NCBI GenBank assembly: GCA_002352705.1
Contig: DEIW01000079.1
Location: 1 to 6,621 of the forward strand
DNA: 6,621 nucleotides
Direction of reading: 5' to 3'
Origin: Bacteroidales bacterium UBA2764
GTDB taxonomy: Bacteria > Bacteroidota > Bacteroidia > Bacteroidales > Paludibacteraceae
Made by a program: the position numbers and the translations under genes
In this document: positions 1 to 5,823 of the stretch, one piece after another
How the letters are laid out: every line of letters begins with the position of its first letter
How positions within the stretch are numbered: the stretch's first letter is position 1
Notes under the pieces: model-generated
The model's input: the letters and a program-made list of their open reading frames with translations, nothing else
Databases searched by the model: none
What the model was told of the DNA's origin: nothing

Positions 1-464
1 GCCTCCTTGGTAGCCTGACGCTGCGAGTCGTTGAAGTAAGCAGGTACAGTGATGACAGCTTCGGTAACCTCCTGTCCGAGATAGTCCTCAGCGGTCTTTT
101 TCATCTTCTGTAGGATGATAGCCGAGATCTCCTGCGGCGTATAGAGACGTCCGTCGATGTCCACACGCGGGGTGTTGTTATCGCCTTTGGTTACCTTATA
201 AGGAACACGGGCAATTTCAGATTGCAAGCGGTCGTAGGTCTCGCCCATGAAACGCTTGATAGAATAGATAGTTTTGGTCGGGTTTGTGATGGCTTGACGT
301 TTAGCCGGATCACCCACTTTACGCTCACCGCCTTCAATAAATCCGACAACAGACGGAGTAGTACGCTTACCTTCAGCGTTAGCAATAACGATAGGTTCGT
401 TACCCTCCATAACGGCTACACACGAGTTGGTAGTACCGAGGTCAATTCCAATAATCTTGCTCAT
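1..464 (-). CDS. dnaK: Chaperone DnaK (Hsp70), N-terminal part, cut by window edge
   Basis: This is the first 154 residues of the Hsp70 chaperone, an ATP-driven cytoplasmic foldase that works with DnaJ and GrpE; the rest lies beyond position 1. The protein begins MSKIIGIDLGTTNSCVAVME. It shows the phosphate-1 loop of the actin-like ATPase fold (GIDLGTTNS, residues 6-14), a cysteine at 15, the segment GKRTTPSVV (about 32-40), the catalytic lysine in SIKRFMG (K70, same number as in E. coli DnaK), and VPAYFNDSQRQATKEA running to the window edge. Only the nucleotide-binding domain is present. The ATG at 462-464 is certain because the conserved N-terminus starts there. The leader just before it is A-rich with no Shine-Dalgarno sequence. 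The gene is separated from era by a terminator and has its own upstream regulatory region, so it is probably transcribed independently. The visible part has no frameshift or missing motif. Confidence 0.97.
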   Translation of the reverse strand, partial: MSKIIGIDLGTTNSCVAVMEGNEPIVIANAEGKRTTPSVVGFIEGGERKVGDPAKRQAITNPTKTIYSIKRFMGETYDRLQSEIARVPYKVTKGDNNTPRVDIDGRLYTPQEISAIILQKMKKTAEDYLGQEVTEAVITVPAYFNDSQRQATKE

Positions 465-493
465 AATAGTATATTTTTTTAGTTTAACATTCG

Positions 494-553
494 ATTTTAT
501 AGGTAGTCCTAGGTATTTATAGGTAGTCCTAGGTCAACCTAAGTCACCCTAAG
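494..553. repeat. Six consecutive 10-bp units in the dnaK leader
   Basis: Read on the minus strand (the sense of dnaK), this stretch divides without gaps into six decamers: CTTAGGGTGA, CTTAGGTTGA, CCTAGGACTA, CCTATAAATA, CCTAGGACTA, CCTATAAAAT. Units 3-4 and 5-6 form a near-exact 20-bp duplication, identical over 19 bp at 496-514 and 516-534. The array ends 29 bp before the dnaK start codon. Its period is close to one helical turn. Its role is unknown: it could bind a protein on one face of the DNA, shape the 5' untranslated RNA, or be passive repeat expansion. Confidence 0.9.
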
Positions 554-556
554 AAT

Positions 557-574
557 GACAAAACGTGTGCCAAA
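557..574 (-). promoter_or_regulatory. Sigma-54-like -24/-12 promoter sequence for dnaK
   Basis: The minus strand reads TTGGCAC, then ACGTT, then TTGT. The sigma-54 consensus is TGGCAC, five bases, then TTGC, so the -24 element and the spacing are exact and the -12 element has GT in place of GC. The implied transcription start is near position 546, giving a leader of about 80 nt that begins inside the decamer array. No clear match to the Bacteroidetes housekeeping promoter (TTTG at -33, TAnnTTTG at -7) was seen nearby. The last-base mismatch at -12 is the main weakness. The motif may instead be part of the adjacent TGGCA-type operator. Confidence 0.4.
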
Positions 575-608
575 CGGGATTTGGCAGAGCAAGACTGACA
601 AAATGGCA
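568..608. promoter_or_regulatory. Cluster of TGGCA/TGCCA half-sites upstream of dnaK, possible heat-shock operator
   Basis: A perfect 7-bp inverted repeat (TGCCAAA at 568-574, TTTGGCA at 580-586, 5-nt spacer) overlaps the putative -24 element. Twenty-two bp further out, TGGCAGAG (582-589) recurs at 604-611. The octamer TGACAAAA occurs at 556-563 and again at 596-603, exactly 40 bp apart. Such a dense set of related half-sites before a stress chaperone gene suggests a regulator binding site. From memory, similar TGCCA/TGACA patterns precede other Bacteroidetes chaperone genes, but I cannot verify this here. It is not the CIRCE element of HrcA, which has a different consensus. Confidence 0.45.
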
Positions 609-630
609 GAGAGGAAGGGAGAAGGAGAAG

Positions 631-659
631 AAAAAAAAGATCCGCCATGCATGGCGGAT
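631..659 (-). terminator. Rho-independent terminator downstream of era
   Basis: On the minus strand a perfect 20-bp palindrome (640-659) can form an 8-bp stem, ATCCGCCA/TGGCGGAT, with a TGCA loop. It is followed at once by C and eight Ts (631-639), then more pyrimidines. This is the classical hairpin plus T-tract arrangement, about 55 bp after the era stop codon and upstream of the dnaK regulatory region. It should end the transcript that includes era and insulate dnaK. Confidence 0.82.
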
Positions 660-684
660 GCTTATTAGGAAGAAGAGGAAGGAA

Positions 685-704
685 ATCCGCCAAACATGGC
701 GGAT
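685..704 (-). terminator. First of two hairpins with the same stem after era
   Basis: This hairpin has exactly the same 8-bp stem, ATCCGCCA/TGGCGGAT, as the terminator 25 bp further downstream, but with loop TGTT on the minus strand. It is followed by a mixed C/T tract (667-684) rather than a clean T-run, so it would be a weaker terminator or a pausing or RNA-protecting structure. It lies 9 bp after the first era stop codon. The shared stem points to a duplication. Confidence 0.55.
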
Positions 705-713
705 ACTTGATTA

Positions 714-1646
714 TCAGGTCAGGTCGTAACCGTAGTGTTTGAGGCGGCTGGTGTTGGAACGCCAGTCTTTATCGACTTTGACGAAGAGCTGTAGGAAGAC
801 CTGTTTCTGGAAGAATTCCTCGATATCCTTGCGAGCCTGTGAACCTACCCTTTTCAGGGCGGAACCAGCCTTGCCGATGAGGATGCCCTTTTGTGATTCG
901 CGTTCGCAGTAGATAACGGCATCAATGCGGATAAGTTTGTCATCTTCCTTGAAGGATTCGACTTCGACCTCAACGGAGTACGGGATTTCCTTGTCGTAGT
1001 TGAGGAGGATTTTCTCACGGATAATCTCATCCACAAAGAACCTCGCGGGTTTGTCGGTCAGTTGGTCTTTGGGGAAGAAAGGCGGAGCGACAGGCAGGGC
1101 TTCTTTGATAGCCTCAAAGAGCTGCGGAACACCGAAACGCTCTTGCGCGGAGATGGGGAAGATTGTAGCCTCGGGCAGTTGGTTATGCCAGAAAGCAACC
1201 AGATTCTCCAGCGTCTCCTGGGTAGTCAAGTCTATCTTATTGATAATAAGGAATACGCGCGTGCCCGCGGAGGCCATCTTTTTTACCTTAGTCAGGAAGT
1301 CTGCATTTCGGTCTGCAGTGTCCTGCGGCTCAGTGACATAAAGGAGCACATCCGCATCCACAAGGGCTGAGCGAGAGAATTCCAACATCTGTCGCTGGAG
1401 TTGGTAATTAGGAGAGAGCACTCCCGGTGTATCGGAATAAACCATCTGGAAGTCCTCTCCGTTGACGATCCCCATGATGCGGTGACGGGTGGTTTGCGCC
1501 TTCGATGTGATAATCGAGAGGCGCTCGCCCACCAACGCGTTCATCAGTGTCGATTTGCCGACATTGGGGTTACCAACAATGTTCACAAACCCACTGCGAT
1601 GTGTTTGTGAACATTGATTTGATATTTGAGAATTGAGATTTGACAT
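714..1646 (-). CDS. era: GTPase Era, 16S rRNA-binding ribosome assembly factor
   Basis: Era is an essential GTPase that binds the 3' end of 16S rRNA and helps mature the 30S subunit. The 310-residue protein has every expected motif: G1 GNPNVGKS (25-32), the switch-I region with TTRHR (52-56), G3 DTPG (72-75), G4 NKID (136-139) and G5 SA (166-167). These are followed by a C-terminal KH domain with the RNA-binding loop GILIGKAG (254-261) and a late KVDKDWR segment (290-296). It ends with two stops in a row, TGA TAA. The ATG at 1644-1646 is the only plausible start in frame before G1. Residues 1-14 look like an added extension, because the usual Bacteroidetes start (recalled as MHKxGFVN) would align with T15-H16-R17-S18. 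The gene begins 14 bp after the M16 stop codon, so the two are probably co-transcribed. Confidence 0.96.
   Translation of the reverse strand: MSNLNSQISNQCSQTHRSGFVNIVGNPNVGKSTLMNALVGERLSIITSKAQTTRHRIMGIVNGEDFQMVYSDTPGVLSPNYQLQRQMLEFSRSALVDADVLLYVTEPQDTADRNADFLTKVKKMASAGTRVFLIINKIDLTTQETLENLVAFWHNQLPEATIFPISAQERFGVPQLFEAIKEALPVAPPFFPKDQLTDKPARFFVDEIIREKILLNYDKEIPYSVEVEVESFKEDDKLIRIDAVIYCERESQKGILIGKAGSALKRVGSQARKDIEEFFQKQVFLQLFVKVDKDWRSNTSRLKHYGYDLT
1577..1616. repeat. Perfect 14-bp inverted repeat inside the 5' end of era
   Basis: CAATGTTCACAAAC (1577-1590) and its exact reverse complement (1603-1616) flank a 12-nt loop. In the era message the hairpin spans nucleotides +31 to +70 from the A of the start codon. 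The downstream arm encodes the conserved residues FVNIV just before the G1 loop; the upstream arm encodes part of the non-conserved extension (QCSQT). The upstream arm therefore looks like an inverted copy of conserved coding sequence. Confidence 0.9.
1616..1643. repeat. Four 7-bp tandem units directly after the era start codon
   Basis: Immediately after the ATG the minus strand reads TCAAATC, TCAATTC, TCAAATA, TCAAATC, a heptamer array of 28 nt. It encodes residues 2 to about 10 of the extension. Seven is not a multiple of three, so gain or loss of one unit would shift the era reading frame. Confidence 0.85.
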
Positions 1647-1660
1647 TTGTGATACCTGTT

Positions 1661-4582
1661 TTATTCTCCGAAGATCTTGTCTCCGTTCAACTTATTGACC
1701 TTGCCGAACTTCGCCTTCAGAGCTTTCTGGTCAATCAGTTTCGGGTCACCGATAACCAAAATCTTCATCGGTTTGCCTTGTACATGCGACTGATAGAAAT
1801 TCCAGATGTCGTCGAATTTGAGTTTCTGCACCTGGCGAATCTGGAGCGTAGCCGGGTCAATCTGATATCCGAGTCTGTTCCACTCCGTCAACCGCTGGCT
1901 CTTATAGCGGAAAGTAGGATGGTTGGAAAGCATCGACTGGCGCAGGCTGGTACGGATATTTTCCATGTTATCCGGCTTCTGAGGCATGGAGTCGAGAAGC
2001 TGGCAATAGACGTTGATAGCGTCATTCACCTTGTCCGACTGGGTACCTACGTATCCGAAGAAATAGGTCTTACGTTGCTGCATAGCCGGACGGTTGAAGC
2101 CCCCGACAGCCGTATACGCCATGGAGCGTTTCTCACGAATCTCATTCATGACGATACCGGAGAATCCTCCTCCGAAATACTCGTTAAACGCCTGATATTG
2201 AACGGCTTCATTCACGGTATACGGAGTGCCCTCTATCAAGATATAAATCTTAGCCTGCTGCATATCCGGATCGGAAAGGAAATAGAGTTCCGTCTTGCTG
2301 AAAGGCGTACGGGGTCTCTCGATAGGCGAGGTAGTAGGATTCGCATTCTCGGACATAGGGATATGTCCATACAGCACCGTTTTGACTGAGTCAGCAGGAA
2401 GTTGTCCTACATAGTGTACCTCCAGTTCGTATCCCAGAGCACGTCTCCATTCCGCCTCGAGATCCGATTCCTGCAACAAGATACCCATGTCGGGAGCGAA
2501 AATATTACGTTCGGGCACACGTTTGATGAAAGAAGAGTTCTCTCCATACATCACATATTCGAGTGCAGCCGCGGCGCGGATATCGGAATTCTTACGTTCC
2601 ATAAACCAACGGGAACTCAGTTCACGTCCTACGATACCGTTCAGTTTCTTATGAGCCTCGGAAGAGAACTCCGGGAACATCATATGGAGGTTGACGAGCG
2701 AAACGATTTCCTTGAGATTTGCCTCATCGCCCTCAACATCGACAACCACATAACTCGGTGTCACCGAATAGGTGCATTTTGCCCCGAGTTTAGCCAGTTT
2801 GGCACGGAGTTCGTTAATGGTCATACCCGGAGCGCCCTGCATACCTGCCTCATTCATCATCTCTACGGCAAACTGGAGAAGAGGTTTCTCGTAAGTTCCG
2901 ATACCATATTTGAGACGGAGAGTGAAGATGTTATTCTTGGGGTTGGGCGTAGTATATACATATACGTTCTCCGCGAAACGATCCTTGTCTATATCCTTCA
3001 GGTCCACGAAACGCGGTATCAGTTTGCCGGCAGGAATAGAAGAGAAGTTCTGATAGTATTGCGATTGTCCTTTCCCAGGCTCCAGAGGTTTGATATTCGG
3101 CTTTGCCAGTTTCTCTTTTTTCGGATTACCCTCGCCTATCTCGAAGACTTTCTTAGGTGCCGAGAAATAAGCTTTAGCCACGCGGATGACTTCCTCCTTG
3201 GTAAGCTGTTTCAGTTCCTCTTTCTCCGCCAAGAGTTGTTCGAGCGGTACCTGGTATACGAAACTCTGGAGGAGCATCATTGATTTGGACATCGAATATT
3301 CCATCGACCTGTCGTAGCTCTGGAGGAGATGCAAACGAACCGCCTCAAAGAGTTCATCCGATATTTCGCCGTTGAGGAGCTTGTCCATAGCCTTATGCAC
3401 AGAGTTCTCCGTTTCCCTGATGGAGTTATAATCACGGGTGGACATGTTCAGGAACGGTATAGCCAGAATCTGGATACGTCCCATCTCACGGGCCGGTCTT
3501 ACAGAAGCGTCTACCGCGAGGAACTCGTTATCCGACTGCAGTTCATCCAGCAGACCTATCCCCATCGCATTGGAAAGCAGTTCGCAGGCAAAATGCAACG
3601 GCAGTTCGTCTTTCTCGCCGGTTTTGACACCTTTGTACACCTCGATATACATCGGGTAATATCCCAGACGCGCTTTGTAACGCTGGTCTTTGGCGAACTC
3701 CGTATCGGTGAACTGATGGCGAGCCGGTAACTCTTTATACTGCATAGCGCCAAAAGTCTTCTCGATGAGAGGTTTGACCTCTTCCGAAGAGAAATTACCC
3801 ACCAGGATAAGCGCCATGTTATTAGGTACGTACCATGTATTAAAGAAATTGATGAGCTGGCGCAGTTTCGGGTTCTTCAAATCCTCCGGATAACCGATGA
3901 TGTCACGCTCATAGGGCGTGCCTTTGCTGGACTCGGCATTCACAAACTGGGTCACATGCTGGCCGTTATCATCAGAATACATGTTATATTCCTCAAACAC
4001 ATTCTCCAGCTCCGCTTGGAAACCACGGAAGACAGGATTGGTCAGACGGTCGGCATACAAGGTGAGCCAACGCTCCATCTGATAAGCCGGGAAACTATTA
4101 TGATAATACGTCATATCATAACTAGTAGCGGCATTCAACCCCTCGCCACCGATGGACTGAATCAGGTTGGAGAACTCGTCCGTAGCATTATACTGAGCCG
4201 CTAACCTACTCTGCTCATTGATCTTCAGCTGAATAGCCTCCCTTTCTTCTGCATCGCTCGTCATCGCCAGCGTGTCGTACAGCGCGATAATATGCTCGTA
4301 ATAAGGCTTCTCTTTCTCCCAATCCAGAGTACCGATACGGTCTGTTCCTTTGAAGAGCATATGCTCCAGATAATGCGCCAAACCGGTAGCCGTAGAAGGC
4401 TCGTCAATAGAACCCGCACGGGTGACAGTAGCGCCGAACACGTCCGGCTGGTCATGATCCTCCCAGAGATACACCTGGAGTCCGTTTGCCAGTTTGTAGG
4501 AAGTTAAGCCTTCGGGCATCTGCGCGAAGGACACCGCGACACCGCAAAGAAGCAGCAGAACGCTAAGTAAATACTTTCTCAT
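1661..4582 (-). CDS. Exported M16 (pitrilysin-type) zinc metallopeptidase, full two-half form
   Basis: This 973-residue protein belongs to the M16 zinc peptidases, which enclose and degrade peptides in a clamshell chamber. It starts with a signal peptide (MRKYLLSVLLLLCGVAVSFA, likely cut before Q21), so it should act in the periplasm. C13 is not in a good lipobox, so a lipoprotein is unlikely. The inverted zinc motif HxxEH is intact as HYLEH (H70, E73, H74); the third ligand is probably E197 or E198 in ENVFEEYNM. About 45 charged residues lie between the two zinc-ligand segments (roughly 85-132). I recall this insertion from a subgroup of large M16 proteins. The C-terminal half has FGGGFSG (803-809) and the substrate-binding Arg/Tyr pair R816/Y823 in IREKRSMAY. 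Both halves of an active enzyme are therefore on one chain. Its substrate is unknown. The leader is A/T-rich with no Shine-Dalgarno sequence, and era follows after 14 bp. Confidence 0.93.
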   Translation of the reverse strand: MRKYLLSVLLLLCGVAVSFAQMPEGLTSYKLANGLQVYLWEDHDQPDVFGATVTRAGSIDEPSTATGLAHYLEHMLFKGTDRIGTLDWEKEKPYYEHIIALYDTLAMTSDAEEREAIQLKINEQSRLAAQYNATDEFSNLIQSIGGEGLNAATSYDMTYYHNSFPAYQMERWLTLYADRLTNPVFRGFQAELENVFEEYNMYSDDNGQHVTQFVNAESSKGTPYERDIIGYPEDLKNPKLRQLINFFNTWYVPNNMALILVGNFSSEEVKPLIEKTFGAMQYKELPARHQFTDTEFAKDQRYKARLGYYPMYIEVYKGVKTGEKDELPLHFACELLSNAMGIGLLDELQSDNEFLAVDASVRPAREMGRIQILAIPFLNMSTRDYNSIRETENSVHKAMDKLLNGEISDELFEAVRLHLLQSYDRSMEYSMSKSMMLLQSFVYQVPLEQLLAEKEELKQLTKEEVIRVAKAYFSAPKKVFEIGEGNPKKEKLAKPNIKPLEPGKGQSQYYQNFSSIPAGKLIPRFVDLKDIDKDRFAENVYVYTTPNPKNNIFTLRLKYGIGTYEKPLLQFAVEMMNEAGMQGAPGMTINELRAKLAKLGAKCTYSVTPSYVVVDVEGDEANLKEIVSLVNLHMMFPEFSSEAHKKLNGIVGRELSSRWFMERKNSDIRAAAALEYVMYGENSSFIKRVPERNIFAPDMGILLQESDLEAEWRRALGYELEVHYVGQLPADSVKTVLYGHIPMSENANPTTSPIERPRTPFSKTELYFLSDPDMQQAKIYILIEGTPYTVNEAVQYQAFNEYFGGGFSGIVMNEIREKRSMAYTAVGGFNRPAMQQRKTYFFGYVGTQSDKVNDAINVYCQLLDSMPQKPDNMENIRTSLRQSMLSNHPTFRYKSQRLTEWNRLGYQIDPATLQIRQVQKLKFDDIWNFYQSHVQGKPMKILVIGDPKLIDQKALKAKFGKVNKLNGDKIFGE

Positions 4583-4608
4583 TGTTGTTAATTATTATTG
4601 TTAATATT

Positions 4609-4645
4609 CTAGTTGTCTAGTTGACTAGTCGACTAGTTGACTAGT
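4609..4645. repeat. 8-bp CTAG-containing tandem repeat between tdh and the M16 gene
   Basis: On the plus strand the units are CTAGTTGT, CTAGTTGA, CTAGTCGA, CTAGTTGA and a partial CTAGT. They lie between the tdh stop codon and the M16 start codon in a 68-bp spacer. The array contains a perfect 14-bp palindrome, ACTAGTCGACTAGT (4624-4637). No T-run follows it on the minus strand, so it does not look like a terminator for tdh. Confidence 0.9.
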
Positions 4646-4650
4646 TTTTC

Positions 4651-5676
4651 TTACCACTCTAACAGTACTTTGCCGCACTGTCCGGAGACCATGACGTCGA
4701 AGCCCTTCTGGAAGTCGTCGAACTTGAAGCGGTGGGTGATGACCGGACTGAGGTCAAGTCCTCCAAGGAGCATCTGCTCCATCTGATACCATGTCTCCCA
4801 CATACGGCGCCCGGTGATACCTTTGATGGTGAGGGCGTTGAAGATGACGTCCGACCAGTTGACCTGCGTGTCCGAAGGGAGGATACCAAGCTGGGCGATG
4901 TTCGCCCCTTTGTACATATGCTCGATCATCTCATTGAAGGCAGCGGGTGCGCCGGACATCTCCAATCCTACGTCAAAGCCACGAATACCCAACTGTTTCA
5001 TGGCTCCCTCCACGGTCTCGCCTTTGGAGCCGTCCACGGTGAGCGTAGCGCCCATCTTCTTTGCGATGTCCAGCCTCAGCGGGTTGATGTCCGTCACGAC
5101 GATATTCTTGGCTCCGGCGTATCGGCAAATGCCTGCCGCCATCGTGCCGATGAGCCCGGCTCCCGTGATGAGCACATCTTCGCCCAAGAGCGGGAAAGCG
5201 AGAGCGGTATGGGTGGCATTGCCGAAGGGGTCCATGATAGCGGCGAAGTCATCGGGTATCTCGGGACGCAGCTTGACCACATTACTCTCGGGGATGGTGA
5301 CATACTCGGCGAAACAGCCGTCTTTGCCCATGATACCCACAGAAATCGTGTTCTCGCACACATGCCCCATGCCTCTGCGGCAGTTGCGGCAGTGCCCGCA
5401 GACGATATGTCCTTCGGCAGTGACGCGTTCGCCGACCTTGAAGTTACGCACACCTGCGCCCACTTCGGCAACGGTACCCACGAACTCATGGCCCATCGTA
5501 TAAGGCGGTTTGCAGTGGCTCTGCGACCACGCGTCCCATTTGTACATGTGGAGGTCGGTGCCGCAGATAGCGGCTTTGATGACCTTTATCAATACGTCGT
5601 TGACCCCCACTTCCGGCATCGGCACTTCTTCCATCCAGATGCCGGGCTCAGGAAATCTCTTTACAAGAGCTTTCAT
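4651..5676 (-). CDS. tdh: L-threonine 3-dehydrogenase (zinc-dependent MDR family)
   Basis: Tdh oxidises L-threonine with NAD+ to 2-amino-3-ketobutyrate in the cytoplasm, the first step of threonine breakdown to glycine. The protein is 341 residues, the same length as the E. coli enzyme. Its residues fall at matching positions: catalytic zinc site C38, H63 and E64; proton-relay pair T40 and H43 in CGTDLH; structural zinc cysteines C93, C96, C99 and C107; and H90. The segment MDPFGNATHTAL (148-159) and the Rossmann loop GAGLIG (172-177), with the NAD-selecting acid at D196, follow. The C-terminal GLDLSPVITHRF and DDFQKGFD are typical of this enzyme rather than of sorbitol or alcohol dehydrogenases. 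The gene lies directly downstream of kbl, the next enzyme of the pathway, as in the E. coli kbl-tdh order. The 147-bp spacer is long for such a pair and is full of repeats. Confidence 0.96.
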   Translation of the reverse strand: MKALVKRFPEPGIWMEEVPMPEVGVNDVLIKVIKAAICGTDLHMYKWDAWSQSHCKPPYTMGHEFVGTVAEVGAGVRNFKVGERVTAEGHIVCGHCRNCRRGMGHVCENTISVGIMGKDGCFAEYVTIPESNVVKLRPEIPDDFAAIMDPFGNATHTALAFPLLGEDVLITGAGLIGTMAAGICRYAGAKNIVVTDINPLRLDIAKKMGATLTVDGSKGETVEGAMKQLGIRGFDVGLEMSGAPAAFNEMIEHMYKGANIAQLGILPSDTQVNWSDVIFNALTIKGITGRRMWETWYQMEQMLLGGLDLSPVITHRFKFDDFQKGFDVMVSGQCGKVLLEW

Positions 5677-5697
5677 AATTTACGATTTATATATTTA

Positions 5698-5805
5698 CGA
5701 TGTACGATTGATGTACGATTTTCCGCTCCGCGGTTCATTTACGATTTTTCACATGCGACCTTTGTCCTTTCGTGCCTTCGTAAATCCGTCGTACATCGTA
5801 CATCG
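5698..5805. repeat. Nested inverted repeats built from ACGATGT-type units in the kbl-tdh spacer
   Basis: The outer left arm (5698-5718) holds TACGATG/TACGATT heptamers. The outer right arm (5789-5805, TCGTACATCGTACATCG) is its reverse complement apart from a 4-nt insertion in the left arm. Inside lie a second inverted repeat, ATTTACGA (5737-5744) with TCGTAAAT (5778-5785), and a small GC-rich one, CCGC/GCGG, at 5722-5732. Further ACGAT copies occur at 5682-5686 and 5741-5745. A transcript through here could fold into a long branched stem between kbl and tdh. No T-tract follows it, so termination is not indicated. Confidence 0.8.
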
Positions 5806-5823
5806 TCCCTTTGTACTTAAATT

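Noticed and set aside
222..482. Plus-strand open frame of 86 codons opposite dnaK
   Set aside because: It overlaps the conserved start of dnaK in antisense and has no recognisable feature.
494..553. Decamer array considered as a CRISPR-like array
   Set aside because: Units are only 10 bp and contiguous with no unique spacers, and no cas genes are present.
1640..3283. Plus-strand open frames of 249 and 293 codons opposite the M16 gene
   Set aside because: They mirror the codon structure of the M16 gene, show no known motif, and have no leader or partner. The minus-strand frame is complete with signal peptide and catalytic residues.
4127..4330. Charged insertion in the M16 N-terminal domain considered as a novel domain
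   Set aside because: Similar segments (DWxxEKP followed by a helical charged stretch) are, as I recall, a normal feature of a large M16 subgroup, and the zinc ligands on both sides are intact.
4519..4582. M16 protein considered as a lipoprotein because of Cys13
   Set aside because: The residues before the cysteine are all leucine, not a lipobox, and a better ordinary signal-peptidase site (SFA before Q21) follows.
4609..4650. CTAG repeat considered as a terminator for tdh
   Set aside because: The only T-run beside it follows the array on the plus strand, the wrong direction for tdh, and the stems are interrupted repeats rather than a GC-rich hairpin.
4732..5820. Long plus-strand open frame of 362 codons opposite tdh
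   Set aside because: It is antisense to an unmistakable tdh with all zinc and NAD motifs. Its translation has no recognisable domain and runs on into the repeat-filled spacer.
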